Below are positions 9,581-19,122 of a stretch of 64,000 nucleotides of DNA, piece after piece. The position numbers and the translations under genes are program-made. Source of the stretch: Lachancea mirantina (lineage: Eukaryota; Ascomycota; Saccharomycetes; Saccharomycetales; Saccharomycetaceae); NCBI GenBank assembly GCA_900074745.1, contig LT598468.1, positions 124,001 through 188,000 of the forward strand, written 5' to 3'. Below the pieces are notes generated by a model that was not told the origin of the DNA, did no database searches, and was given only the letters and a program-made list of their open reading frames with translations. Position 1 is the stretch's first letter. Each line of letters starts with the position of its first letter.

Positions 9581-10901
9581 TTTCCTTCTGGGTGATATTC
9601 GAGTACTTATAAGCCGAGCACTATCAAGAAAGCTTTGCTTCAAGTTAAAACTTGAATCAAGAGAATAAAAAAGAATCTACAAAAACAAGCATCTTTCAAA
9701 TCCAAGTCCCAACCACCGAACCAAAGAATTCAATTGAAACTGGAATTTCAGAGGCTTTTTCGTCCTGTACTTATACTCGATGCGCCGCGAGCTCATCGCC
9801 AGGCGACAATCGAAAAAGAAATGTGAAAAATTTTCACCTGCATCAAGAGAGTCTGTCATTATGAACGACAAAGAGATGGCTTCTTTGGCCTCCTTCCCGG
9901 GTTCTTGCCGCACGGATATGCCGTGTTCGCATTTTGCCGGTGTGGGGAACTCCTGGCGCTTGCGGCCAGGGTTGCAAACTGGACGGGGAGGGACGACGCG
10001 CAAAAATGTGCTCATCACACGAACCGTCTCTGTGACCGAAGCCGTACGAACGCACCTGGAATTCCTAGGTTCCTTTCCACAGAGGAGGGGGTATGGGTGT
10101 ACTGTACATCCTAAGTCAATGAACTAACCTGGTGAAAAGGTTACCAGGACTAGAGGTTTAGTTTGGCTGGTAACGGCTTACCTAGGTAAATCAAGGAAAT
10201 GCCGACTTACTGATTAGTCGTATTTTCTTCTTCCTTTTGCAGATCAATCGCAAGTGTGATTTGTGCCCTGGGTGTCTGGAGGGCACATGCCCCATAAAAT
10301 GCTCGCGGCTACAGGGACAGTACATGGTTTGATAGCTCTCTTTCCTCCTTGTCGTAAAATCCGGGTCATATCCGGGCTTTTGCCCGGCGTGAAACTGTTT
10401 TAACGTCGAGATGCGGGGTTGTCGAAACTTGGGCGGCTACACATCTGCTGAAAGCAAAAAAGATTTCCCCCCGCAGATGTCTGGGACGGCTATGACGTCG
10501 TAAGGGAAAGGATGATGAAAAAGGGGTACGAATTTGACTCGAGAATATGGCCCTCGAGAGTGGGGTATCGGGAATATACCCGAGAATCTACCCCTGAAGG
10601 AAACATATTTAAACGCCTATGACATATCGGCAAGATTAAGTTTCATGGGCTCTTCAGGAAGGTCCTTAAAGCTGTTGAGTTTGATGCTGGAATGTTCAAG
10701 CCTCTCGGCGGCTATTCGTGTATAGATATATAGATAAATTTGCGCAGGGGCCTGCCAGGCAACGTCACGTGATCCAGTTTCTACTTGTCACTTTTTACCA
10801 CGTGACTTTGCACACAGAAATGTCATGGGCATTGTCCTGGGGAAAGCCCATCAGTTTAGGGGAAGAGGATGGATCCTACGCTCCTTAGTGGCTAAGCGCC
10901 A
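9581..10901. promoter_or_regulatory. Long IMD-ATG23 divergent intergenic region
   Basis: 1.3 kb with no recognised gene. It contains, left to right: a locally GC-rich stretch (about 9880-10110); a dyad cluster at 10125-10190 with GTTACCAG (10140-10147) facing CTGGTAAC (10167-10174) and the palindrome TTACCTAGGTAA (10178-10189); a Cys-rich open frame without ATG (10186-10332); a GC hairpin CCGGGC-TTTT-GCCCGG (10372-10387); two CTCGAG palindromes near 10540-10560; a dyad GGGTAT/ATACCC (10563-10581); a stress-element-like CCCCT near 10592; and two E-boxes of the form GTCACGTG in inverted orientation near 10764-10771 and 10799-10806. The E-boxes could bind Cbf1, Pho4 or Tye7. Confidence 0.4.
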
Positions 10902-12212
10902 ATGCACCTGGAGGACGCGTTATACAAGAAGGCTGAAATAGAAGAGTTTCTCAGGACTCTTGCCGATGCACACCAGAGCATACTGTTCAACGACAGCGAT
11001 ACGGCAGATCTGGATAGGGTGAGGAGAGACATCCGGATTTGTTTCAATGACTTGTGCCTTCTGAACGGTATAATAACAAGCTCAAACGAAAATGGGAGCA
11101 TCAAAAGAGAGCTCGCAAGACTTGAAAGCCTCGGAAGCAAGCTTTCGAAGCTTTTGGATAAAAGGACAGTTATCGAACAAAAACAGCGGCAGTGGAAAGC
11201 CCTCGTAGAACACAAGCGAGATTGGACCGATTTTAAAAAATCCGACACTCTGACTTTGAAAGCCAATTACCATGAACTTTTAAACTTTTATGTCGACAAA
11301 GTTGGAATCGAGAAGACGTCTTTATGGGATAAGGAGAGCGATCATGGCGAATTGACCGAGGCAAGAGCAGAGTTTGAGACCAAAGAATTGTTAGATAGGT
11401 ATTCTCTTTTGAGTCTTTGCCAAAGCGAGGTGGATAGGGAGATTACGCAACTTGAGGCGATACTTGCGACTTTTAAAAAAGATCAAAGCTTCATAACGGA
11501 GGAACGGAAGAGGACCAAATCACGAGTGAATTCCATAGGATCCCAATTTCAAGAAGATTTGAATGCTGTAAATGTTTCAATCGACAAAATTCTCAATAAA
11601 TTGGGACTTAGCGACGAGCAAGCCGGGAGGGCTTTAAGGCCAGCTTTGTTAGCGCTTATCACTCGAAGTAAGGAAAGCACAGCCGTCCCTACTCCAAAAG
11701 ACATCGAGAGCAGGATTTCCGCTGCTCAGACACTTTTGAAAGTCCAAAAAGATGCACTTAAGGCAGATGTTACGCAATACAAGAAAGATTTGAATCGCTC
11801 TGAACACAGCCGGAATCTCTGGGACAACGCGCTAAGCAAAATACAAGAACTTGAGCGGGTATCGAAAGTGAAAATAAGCTCAGGATCAGATCCGTCTTTG
11901 TCGGAGCTTATGATACCAATGGATATTACAATTACTGAACTAAGCGGAATCTTATCAGAAGCAAAATCAGATATTCTGACAAAATGTCTTGAGAACGAAA
12001 AAGAGGTTCTAGTGCAAGCTCGACAGCAAATTGGATCCAGAGATATATCCGTACCCAAACATGCCGTGAGGGCGAAAAGTCCTTCGTTTCTGAGTGGAAC
12101 TTCGCCGCCAAAGACAGGCCTTAATCGAGACTTCATCCCAATTACAAGCCAGATGTCATTTCAATCAGGGAACTCTACCACTAATGTAGGAAAATTAAAG
12201 AAAGAAGATTAG
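10902..12212 (+). CDS. ATG23: Atg23, coiled-coil protein of Atg9 vesicle formation
   Basis: A 436-residue, mostly helical coiled-coil protein; S. cerevisiae Atg23 has 453. It starts MHLEDALYKKAEIEEFLRTL and has long heptad-rich stretches (about residues 60-230 and 265-330). The tail is Ser-rich and unstructured. Identity rests on this architecture and on its place between IMD and SEN1, exactly as in S. cerevisiae. Atg23 works with Atg9 and Atg27 in forming Atg9 vesicles for the Cvt pathway and autophagy. Its last 32 bp overlap the annotated end of SEN1 on the other strand. Confidence 0.85.
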   Translation: MHLEDALYKKAEIEEFLRTLADAHQSILFNDSDTADLDRVRRDIRICFNDLCLLNGIITSSNENGSIKRELARLESLGSKLSKLLDKRTVIEQKQRQWKALVEHKRDWTDFKKSDTLTLKANYHELLNFYVDKVGIEKTSLWDKESDHGELTEARAEFETKELLDRYSLLSLCQSEVDREITQLEAILATFKKDQSFITEERKRTKSRVNSIGSQFQEDLNAVNVSIDKILNKLGLSDEQAGRALRPALLALITRSKESTAVPTPKDIESRISAAQTLLKVQKDALKADVTQYKKDLNRSEHSRNLWDNALSKIQELERVSKVKISSGSDPSLSELMIPMDITITELSGILSEAKSDILTKCLENEKEVLVQARQQIGSRDISVPKHAVRAKSPSFLSGTSPPKTGLNRDFIPITSQMSFQSGNSTTNVGKLKKED

Positions 12213-15200
12213 AGTTCAAGAATTGCGTCAATGGTATTACAAGTACGTCATCGCTGCTAAGTGTTCTATCTTTTATGAGGTGGCAAGATTTTTTTTTCTT
12301 CTTAGGGATGAACAGGTTGCTTGCTCCTGATGACCGCTTATTGGAAACGTGTTGATGTGGGGATTGCGCTCCCGGTTTGGGCCCCACATCCGTTTTTACT
12401 CCATTGTCAAGATGGTTTGTGTTGTTAGTCGCATCAGGATATTCAGACTCAAGACCAGGAGTGGCAACTTTAGAAATCTGGTTTTCAATTCTCTGCTGAA
12501 TTGGAGACCTCATCCTCGTAGAGGCTCCATTTGTTCCCGATGTTGAGGAATTTATAGTATTTTTTTGAGATAACGTTGATAGATTCAAGATGGGATCATA
12601 GTCATCACTTCCATTTTCTTCGACTTCGTTCTCCGCCAAATTAAACGAATCTCTGGATCGACATTCCAAGTGCGATCTCCCATAAACCTCTTTTTCTGAC
12701 AAACTCCTGTCAGTCATCTTGTGAATCTTACTACTTTCATCAAATCTAACTTTTTTGGAAGCCACAGAATCTTGTGAAACGCTGGGTTTGGGAGGATCAC
12801 CTGCTTCTATATTCGCCACACCAGACATCATACTAGGTGCACCAAAAATCGAAGACTTTTTACGTGTTCCTTGCGTATTTTTCGTCTTCGAACGCGGTTT
12901 CGAGATCTCGGCCTTAACGTTATCGCATTTCTGAGACTGAGTGCGGGACGCCGGGGCTTTGTTGGCTCCTTGGGAATTGAACTTTTCGAGATCGGTCACT
13001 GATGTATTGATAACTGCCCGCGTGTTTTCATTAGAGGCCTTGGTGTATTGCTTCCTGACAGCCACGCTTGCCGTTATTGGATCGTAATCGTCTGAATTAG
13101 AGGGTTCACACTTGTTTAAATATTGCTTTAGAAGTCTTGCAGCTTTAGTGTTTTTGGGATTCAAAAAGCCAGAGCACGCTAACTCAAAGCAACCACGATC
13201 CCTGGCATCGTTGATGAGATCTCTCCACATTTTATTTTTCGAAAGAGAAGAGTAATGCCCCAGAATCCACATACTAGCCTTTGCTCGAGTTAGGGCCACA
13301 TTCATACGCCTGAAATCTTTTAGAAATCCAACACCTGATTTTGAATCGTCGGCCCGAACACACGAAATAATAATAATTTCTTTCTCTTGACCTTGGAACC
13401 CATCGATGGTATTAAAATCCACAATGTTTAATATCGGGTTTCCAAAATAGCTTCTAAATTCTCTTTTCATCTTCTGCATCTGCTCCCTGTAGGGGGATAT
13501 GACACCAATCTTCCTAGTGAAATCTACCGATTTCTCGAATTTATTAAGTAAAAATTCGGTAAGTTCGATCGCGACCTTGCATTCCTCAGAATTAACATAA
13601 GACATTGTTTTCTGATTTTGCTGCTGACGACTGTTAAAAACGTCAAAAAACTTATAAGGTCCTAGTGTAGGCTGTGAATGCCAAGGTCTGACACTCAGCG
13701 TTTCCATATCTGGCCCGTCATGAAGTTTACCCCCATAAAACTCAGAAGAGGGAAATTTGCTGATAGAGGGATGCATTCGATATTGCACATCAAGCAGATA
13801 TGGATTGCATTTCTTTTCCATCCTAACAAACAATGATTGATTATACTTGAATTTGCTGGCTGCACCTGAAAGCACTGTGGGTGGAAGTTGATTGGGATCT
13901 CCTACCATAATGCATCTTCTGCCGCCATATCTTAAAGGAATGATGCTCGAAAGCTCCGTACACTGACAAGCTTCATCTATAATGACTGTGTCGAACTTCA
14001 CTCCCAAAGAGGCAAGAATGTCGTGAGCAGAACCTGATAACGTCGAACAGATGATATCACTTTCAGCTAAAATCCTTGCTTGCGTTTTTCTTCTATCCAA
14101 TTCTCTATTCCTGAAGTTAACGGAGTTTTGTTCCCGAAGCTCATCTCTTTGACGCCCTAGCTCATTAACTTTTTTGCTGAGTTCTCTGATACTCATTTGG
14201 ATCTTAGAGATATCTTCGGTGGACAAGTTACTTGATATGGAGCCATCTTCAATGTCCAGCTTTTGGCGCAGTTTTTTACGCTCCAAAACAGCTTCATGAA
14301 AATTCTTGTCAAGGCTTGCATCATGCGAAAACTCATAGCTTTTACCGGCTAATCTTCTTTCTACAAGCTCCTCAAGGGTCAAATCTTTGATGGCCGCGCT
14401 TACAGCATCGGATCTACCGACCCTCACCAGCTTTGGCGAGAAAAGTTCACCGTTCTTATCATATATGCCACTTTTAAGACGCAACACCAGTTCATCAACT
14501 GCCGCGTTACTGGGAGCGCAAATGAGAACCTTTTGCTTTTGCAGAAGTTGTTCCGTCGAAGTAGAAACAGAATCTGTGGGCTGCTTAATAACATTGGATG
14601 GCAATGCCTTGCGAGTAGTAAGGAAATAGCCAATAACGCCTAAAATCGTTTTTGTTTTTCCAGTTCCCGGAGGACCCTGGATGAGGGAAAAACCTTCTCC
14701 GCCTACTGTGGCTACCACTGCTTCTGCCTGCGATTTATTGAGTTTATAATTTGTCTTCACACGGTCAACCTCTGAAAAGTCGAACTCCTGCCTCGAGGTC
14801 GGTTTGCCTTCGAGGATCTGATCGACAAGATCATAAAAAGGTAAGCCCACCAAAGAGCTGTATTCTCTCTCGACCGTCGTCATTTGCATAACCTTGACGG
14901 CTTGTATTTCAGCTCTGAGTGTCAAGAATCGACTAAAGCTGTGGCTCCTTTCAATTCTAATTGTCAAATCCATATTACCTCCTTTTGAGTTCTTCAAGGA
15001 GCATACCTTGGCCAAACAAGTGGCTTGCGAAGCCTTGAAGTCATCTGCTTTTAGATCATCAATTCTTGGATTATTAGGGAAGAAGGACAGAACAATCAGA
15101 TCTGACTCGGTGATACCAGAATCCTGCGCCATCCGTTTATTTATTGAGGCATAGATCTCGTAGAAGTCAGAAACAGCTGTGCGATTTCCAATTACTATGC

Positions 15201-18200
15201 TAAATGGCTTATTATCCTCCCTATCCCGTGCTGCACATAGCCCTTGCCAGCACTCAAGAAGCAGAAGAGGCTCCATAATTCCCTGATATGCTTCTGAAGA
15301 CTTAAATTCGTCTTTCAAGTCTTGGTACTTGAAATTTGTAGCAGTAGAGGGAAACTCCGAGGTACTCGTATAGTCCCATTTTAGTACCTGCTTATAAAGA
15401 GGATTCATATCCACATTGAGTCTCTTCCTCATATTCTCTTCTTCTTGTTTGATTAATTGGGCTCTGGAAACTTTCTGAACAGGTTTACCGTTAATGTCTA
15501 GCACAATGGGAGTACTTCTCTCTTTGGGCTTCGAGAGAGAAAATAGCTCCTGAGCTCCTTCAAGGTCATCTCCACTTTCATCACTACTATCGTCTACCGA
15601 CTTGTAATGAGTCTGTTTCGCACCTCTCGGGTTGAATACAGAAGACGATGGGGGATGAACCTTTCGATCTGCCATAAGCTGTCGCCTGGCTAATTCCAAT
15701 TGTGAAATAGGTTTTTTAGGTGGAGCAGCAGGCTTTAAAGCCATTCCGGGTCTCAGTGTGCCGAAGGAAGTTATCTTAGCCTGTCCTCTAGGGCGACCCA
15801 CTATTGATGATGCCATCGCCTTTCTCTGCAAAAAGTCGGCTTTTGATTCTGTCGAAGATAATTGAGATGCAGAGATTGGATGAGGAGATACAGACCTCGA
15901 CTCAATGGAGGGATTTGGTTTGTCTTTCTCTCTGTGATAGTTGTCGGCTTCTGCCGCAACAATATCAACAAGTTTCTCGTTGAAAGCTTTAGCTCGAGAG
16001 AGGATATCGCTGGACTGCTGAGGAGTTAGCTTGTTCGAGAATTTACGAGCCCTAAGCGCATAGCGTGCCATCAATTCAACGAGGTCATCATTGAACTTCA
16101 GTCCTTGTTCTTTTGAAAGGTCAGCTGCCTTCACAATCAATGTGACACAAGACGCAAGTAAATATTCGTCACTGAGCCTCAGCCAATAGAGCATATCCTT
16201 AAAAGTGTCCAAGATATTATTGAGAAAACTTTCACCATCAGTAACACTATTATCTCCTGAGAGAGTGGCATAAAACTCTCTGTATGCATTTATCAGAAGA
16301 ATACTTGTATCCAATGTGTCTTTCGTGAAGTTTTCTAGCTTTGAATATGGATACCGCGTCGCCCATTTGAGTGTTGCTTTATAGATCATGTTGAGAAATC
16401 TCCAGGAATACTCCCAGAACTTGAGAAGGGCACTGTCTGTTCCTTCAGGATTTGATGTCTCATGATTAGCAAGCGTTCCATTAATGGGATCACTGAAGAT
16501 GCTGATGATATCCATTAGAACTCTTACAGCGCGCGGGCATGGTTCAAAAAACTCGTTTTTTATCAGTTGAGAAAGAACTGCGTTTATGGAGTTCAAACAG
16601 CACTTAAGATCTTTACTTAACATCTCATGGATGCCTTCTAATCTGCCCTCAACATCAAACGTTTCGTAAAGCATGTTGGTTGCCGATTGATAAAGACCAC
16701 TATCAGAAGCGAAGATGCAAGACCAAAAACCATGTGAGGCATAATCATCTGACAAGACCTTAATAAGTTGTGAGGGTTGCAAATCTGTGAATTTTGTCAA
16801 AAGGACCTGGAGTAGTTCGGTATACGAGCGGATGGACCTGTTATGGAATTTCACGTTCTCATCATTAGAATCAAAAGTAAGAAGGCCGTTAGCATTTCTC
16901 ATTGAAGCTAAAAGTTGTGTGGCGAGCTTTGGTCCGTCATGGAAGCGCCTCAAATCTAAATGCTTCACGACTTCCGAAAGTAACTTAGTTGACATTTTGA
17001 TATCGTTAGCCTTCTTGCCAGAATAAATTTGAAAAGATGCCTGACATAGAACAAGAATATCGTAATCAATGCATGTTGACAAAACACTAGTTGCTGATGA
17101 AGAAACGGAATAGATAGACTCGCCCATTCCAGGATATAGCGACTCAGGATCTGTGGCAGACTTTAAAACAACTTGTAAGATCAAGTCGTTGTTCAAAAGA
17201 GCACGAGAGTCGAGCTTGGTGTAAAGGGTCGTTTCAAAAACGTCACTTGAGTAAAGATTCGATCTTTCTTCGTCACTTATACTTAATACAGCATTCAGTA
17301 AGGCTGTCGATGAATTCATGAGCAATGCTTTCGGTTCTGAATTTAGAGACTGGTTATGGGATACAATCTTCAAGAAGGCGATGGAAACCTTTTTCACCAT
17401 TTGGATCCTTTTTGATGAAGATAAAGAAAAGTAAAAAGGTAACGTCCAAGCGACAAGATCGGTTAAAGAGCCATTGCTTGAAACCAAGCTTTTCCTATCA
17501 TTGGGCAAAATCTCATTATTGCGAACTCTAGTTAACGCGTGATTGAATGAGTCGTTTTCGAAAGTTATATCCAGAATACTGTGGAATGTGAACGGCTCGA
17601 TCAATGTCCAAAAGTTATACTGGCACTTCTGTAACATCATTTTAAGCGCTCTTAAAAGTACCTCCAAGGGCTTGCTTTTGTAGTTATGCGCGAAGTGAAT
17701 ATACCATAGACCGAAAATGGAATGAATAGGATATTTGAAGGATTGCTTTAAGGATTCAATATCCTTTGGGACCACAAAATACTCTTCAATCAAGTCTAAC
17801 TCCATGAGCTCTAAGACTGGGGTTAATTTGATCCAAAAATGGGATATCAACGCCTCGTGGAAGTTGGTGACGATTTGTAAGTAAAGAAAATGTACGTTTA
17901 TCTCCTCGAGTAGATCCTGAGTAAAGTTCTTTGACGTAAACTGGAAACTTTCATCTTGGAGAGATTCTATAATTCGTTTTGACCAAGCGGATTCCTCCGA
18001 AGTGCCCTCAAACCAACAATAAATGATACCAGCAGTAAAAGGTTTAGCTTTCTTGGCATAGCCATTAACGTCCAAAAATGGATGCTGGGAATCGTAAAGG
18101 TACCTGAAAATTGCGTCGAATGTCGCCTTCAATTTCTCACTATTTCGTAGTACCTGTGGGTTACAAAGACATTCGTGAAGTGCGGTTTTGATTTGCGGCG

Positions 18201-18669
18201 TGACACTAACGTTGGTGTTATTATTAACAGATATTCCTTGTACCACTGGTAATAAGGCCTCCGAGCGCCAAAGAGAGATAATGTTATTGAACTTCATAAC
18301 ATGCTCATGTGGCACCTTTCGGCGAACGGCAAAATGTTGTAACATTTGACATTTCCCGCGAGTAAATGCAGAAACACAGTCTGAGCATTCCGCCAAAACA
18401 GGATTGAATTTCTTCTTCAGCCACTCGATAGTTTCCTGATTGCTAAACGAAAACAGCGTCAAACAGAAAACAGATATTGGACCAAAGGTTGGATCACAAA
18501 ATAAATGAAATTTGTCCGGAATTTGAGCAATTACTCTCAGAAGCTCAGTGAGTAACCTTGCTTCATCGATATGCTGATCAGAGTGAGAGTATACCTGCTC
18601 TATTTGAGGTAATACCTTCTTTGCAATGTCCTTTAGCTCCGAGATATTAGACTTTGGGGTCACCTCCAT
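12181..18669 (-). CDS. SEN1: Sen1, superfamily 1 RNA/DNA helicase for transcription termination
   Basis: A 2162-residue protein; S. cerevisiae Sen1 has 2231. The N-terminal half is a helical repeat domain that contacts the Pol II tail. The helicase lies at about residues 1300-1820: Walker A GPPGTGKTKT (near 1330), IIDEACQ, VGDPNQLPPT, QYRMHP, DGFQGQEKEI and RMNVALTRAK. Sen1 with Nrd1-Nab3 ends non-coding transcripts and removes R-loops. The basic, disordered C-terminus has two DDYDP motifs (near 1860 and 2020) resembling the Nrd1-interaction motif, and a run FIPKKKKKS. The stop lies 32 bp inside ATG23. An indel in the nine-A run near 12289-12297 would shorten the tail, so the last about 30 residues are less certain. 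A 19-bp dyad sits 10 bp before the ATG. Confidence 0.95.
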   Translation of the reverse strand: MEVTPKSNISELKDIAKKVLPQIEQVYSHSDQHIDEARLLTELLRVIAQIPDKFHLFCDPTFGPISVFCLTLFSFSNQETIEWLKKKFNPVLAECSDCVSAFTRGKCQMLQHFAVRRKVPHEHVMKFNNIISLWRSEALLPVVQGISVNNNTNVSVTPQIKTALHECLCNPQVLRNSEKLKATFDAIFRYLYDSQHPFLDVNGYAKKAKPFTAGIIYCWFEGTSEESAWSKRIIESLQDESFQFTSKNFTQDLLEEINVHFLYLQIVTNFHEALISHFWIKLTPVLELMELDLIEEYFVVPKDIESLKQSFKYPIHSIFGLWYIHFAHNYKSKPLEVLLRALKMMLQKCQYNFWTLIEPFTFHSILDITFENDSFNHALTRVRNNEILPNDRKSLVSSNGSLTDLVAWTLPFYFSLSSSKRIQMVKKVSIAFLKIVSHNQSLNSEPKALLMNSSTALLNAVLSISDEERSNLYSSDVFETTLYTKLDSRALLNNDLILQVVLKSATDPESLYPGMGESIYSVSSSATSVLSTCIDYDILVLCQASFQIYSGKKANDIKMSTKLLSEVVKHLDLRRFHDGPKLATQLLASMRNANGLLTFDSNDENVKFHNRSIRSYTELLQVLLTKFTDLQPSQLIKVLSDDYASHGFWSCIFASDSGLYQSATNMLYETFDVEGRLEGIHEMLSKDLKCCLNSINAVLSQLIKNEFFEPCPRAVRVLMDIISIFSDPINGTLANHETSNPEGTDSALLKFWEYSWRFLNMIYKATLKWATRYPYSKLENFTKDTLDTSILLINAYREFYATLSGDNSVTDGESFLNNILDTFKDMLYWLRLSDEYLLASCVTLIVKAADLSKEQGLKFNDDLVELMARYALRARKFSNKLTPQQSSDILSRAKAFNEKLVDIVAAEADNYHREKDKPNPSIESRSVSPHPISASQLSSTESKADFLQRKAMASSIVGRPRGQAKITSFGTLRPGMALKPAAPPKKPISQLELARRQLMADRKVHPPSSSVFNPRGAKQTHYKSVDDSSDESGDDLEGAQELFSLSKPKERSTPIVLDINGKPVQKVSRAQLIKQEEENMRKRLNVDMNPLYKQVLKWDYTSTSEFPSTATNFKYQDLKDEFKSSEAYQGIMEPLLLLECWQGLCAARDREDNKPFSIVIGNRTAVSDFYEIYASINKRMAQDSGITESDLIVLSFFPNNPRIDDLKADDFKASQATCLAKVCSLKNSKGGNMDLTIRIERSHSFSRFLTLRAEIQAVKVMQMTTVEREYSSLVGLPFYDLVDQILEGKPTSRQEFDFSEVDRVKTNYKLNKSQAEAVVATVGGEGFSLIQGPPGTGKTKTILGVIGYFLTTRKALPSNVIKQPTDSVSTSTEQLLQKQKVLICAPSNAAVDELVLRLKSGIYDKNGELFSPKLVRVGRSDAVSAAIKDLTLEELVERRLAGKSYEFSHDASLDKNFHEAVLERKKLRQKLDIEDGSISSNLSTEDISKIQMSIRELSKKVNELGRQRDELREQNSVNFRNRELDRRKTQARILAESDIICSTLSGSAHDILASLGVKFDTVIIDEACQCTELSSIIPLRYGGRRCIMVGDPNQLPPTVLSGAASKFKYNQSLFVRMEKKCNPYLLDVQYRMHPSISKFPSSEFYGGKLHDGPDMETLSVRPWHSQPTLGPYKFFDVFNSRQQQNQKTMSYVNSEECKVAIELTEFLLNKFEKSVDFTRKIGVISPYREQMQKMKREFRSYFGNPILNIVDFNTIDGFQGQEKEIIIISCVRADDSKSGVGFLKDFRRMNVALTRAKASMWILGHYSSLSKNKMWRDLINDARDRGCFELACSGFLNPKNTKAARLLKQYLNKCEPSNSDDYDPITASVAVRKQYTKASNENTRAVINTSVTDLEKFNSQGANKAPASRTQSQKCDNVKAEISKPRSKTKNTQGTRKKSSIFGAPSMMSGVANIEAGDPPKPSVSQDSVASKKVRFDESSKIHKMTDRSLSEKEVYGRSHLECRSRDSFNLAENEVEENGSDDYDPILNLSTLSQKNTINSSTSGTNGASTRMRSPIQQRIENQISKVATPGLESEYPDATNNTNHLDNGVKTDVGPKPGAQSPHQHVSNKRSSGASNLFIPKKKKKSCHLIKDRTLSSDDVLVIPLTQFLNSNLLSLIFLH

Positions 18670-19122
18670 TACCTTACTTCAAAGCGTCACGCTTTGACTG
18701 CTCAAAAAGTAGGCACTATTTAGACTATTGACGAGAAAATGAGAGCAGAAAAAGCCCTCAATGAGTAACACTGGGTCTCAATAGCTGATAAGCAGCTTGA
18801 ACTCCTTGATTATCGTCTTCTCTGGATGAGCAAAACGAGTTACTGAAGGTCAGTTTTTGATTGATTATACACTTTTGAAATTTTTCGATTCCTGTCACCA
18901 ATTTAAATGATCTCATGAAAAAATACGCCAAACTAGAGGGCTGGCCTAAAAATTCAATATATATATTGGGTTGATAATGAAAATAGCACAGATATATCAA
19001 GGCACTGAAAACTATCGCTTCATATTTTCTTCAATTGTTTATCGTAAATGTAGCTATCTTTGTGAAACGTAAAAGTAATTTTCGCGTTTTGATTTATACA
19101 TTGAGTTTCTCTTGACATTCAA
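18670..19122. promoter_or_regulatory. SEN1 upstream / CRN1 downstream region with 19-bp dyad
   Basis: A 453-bp gap between tandem minus-strand genes. Positions 18679-18697 form a perfect dyad of 9-bp arms, TCAAAGCGT and ACGCTTTGA, around one base. It starts only 10 bp upstream of the SEN1 ATG, so it is likely transcribed into the leader. The rest is AT-rich and featureless. Confidence 0.6.

Noticed and set aside
10512-10597. C-box ATGATGA and D-box CTGA 86 nt apart on the plus strand (possible snoRNA)
   Set aside because: The flanks cannot form a closing stem and I see no guide complementary to rRNA. The boxes are short enough to occur by chance.
10764-10806. Paired GTCACGTG sites considered as a centromere CDEI
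   Set aside because: No AT-rich CDEII of 80-160 bp and no CDEIII follows. They are better read as E-boxes.
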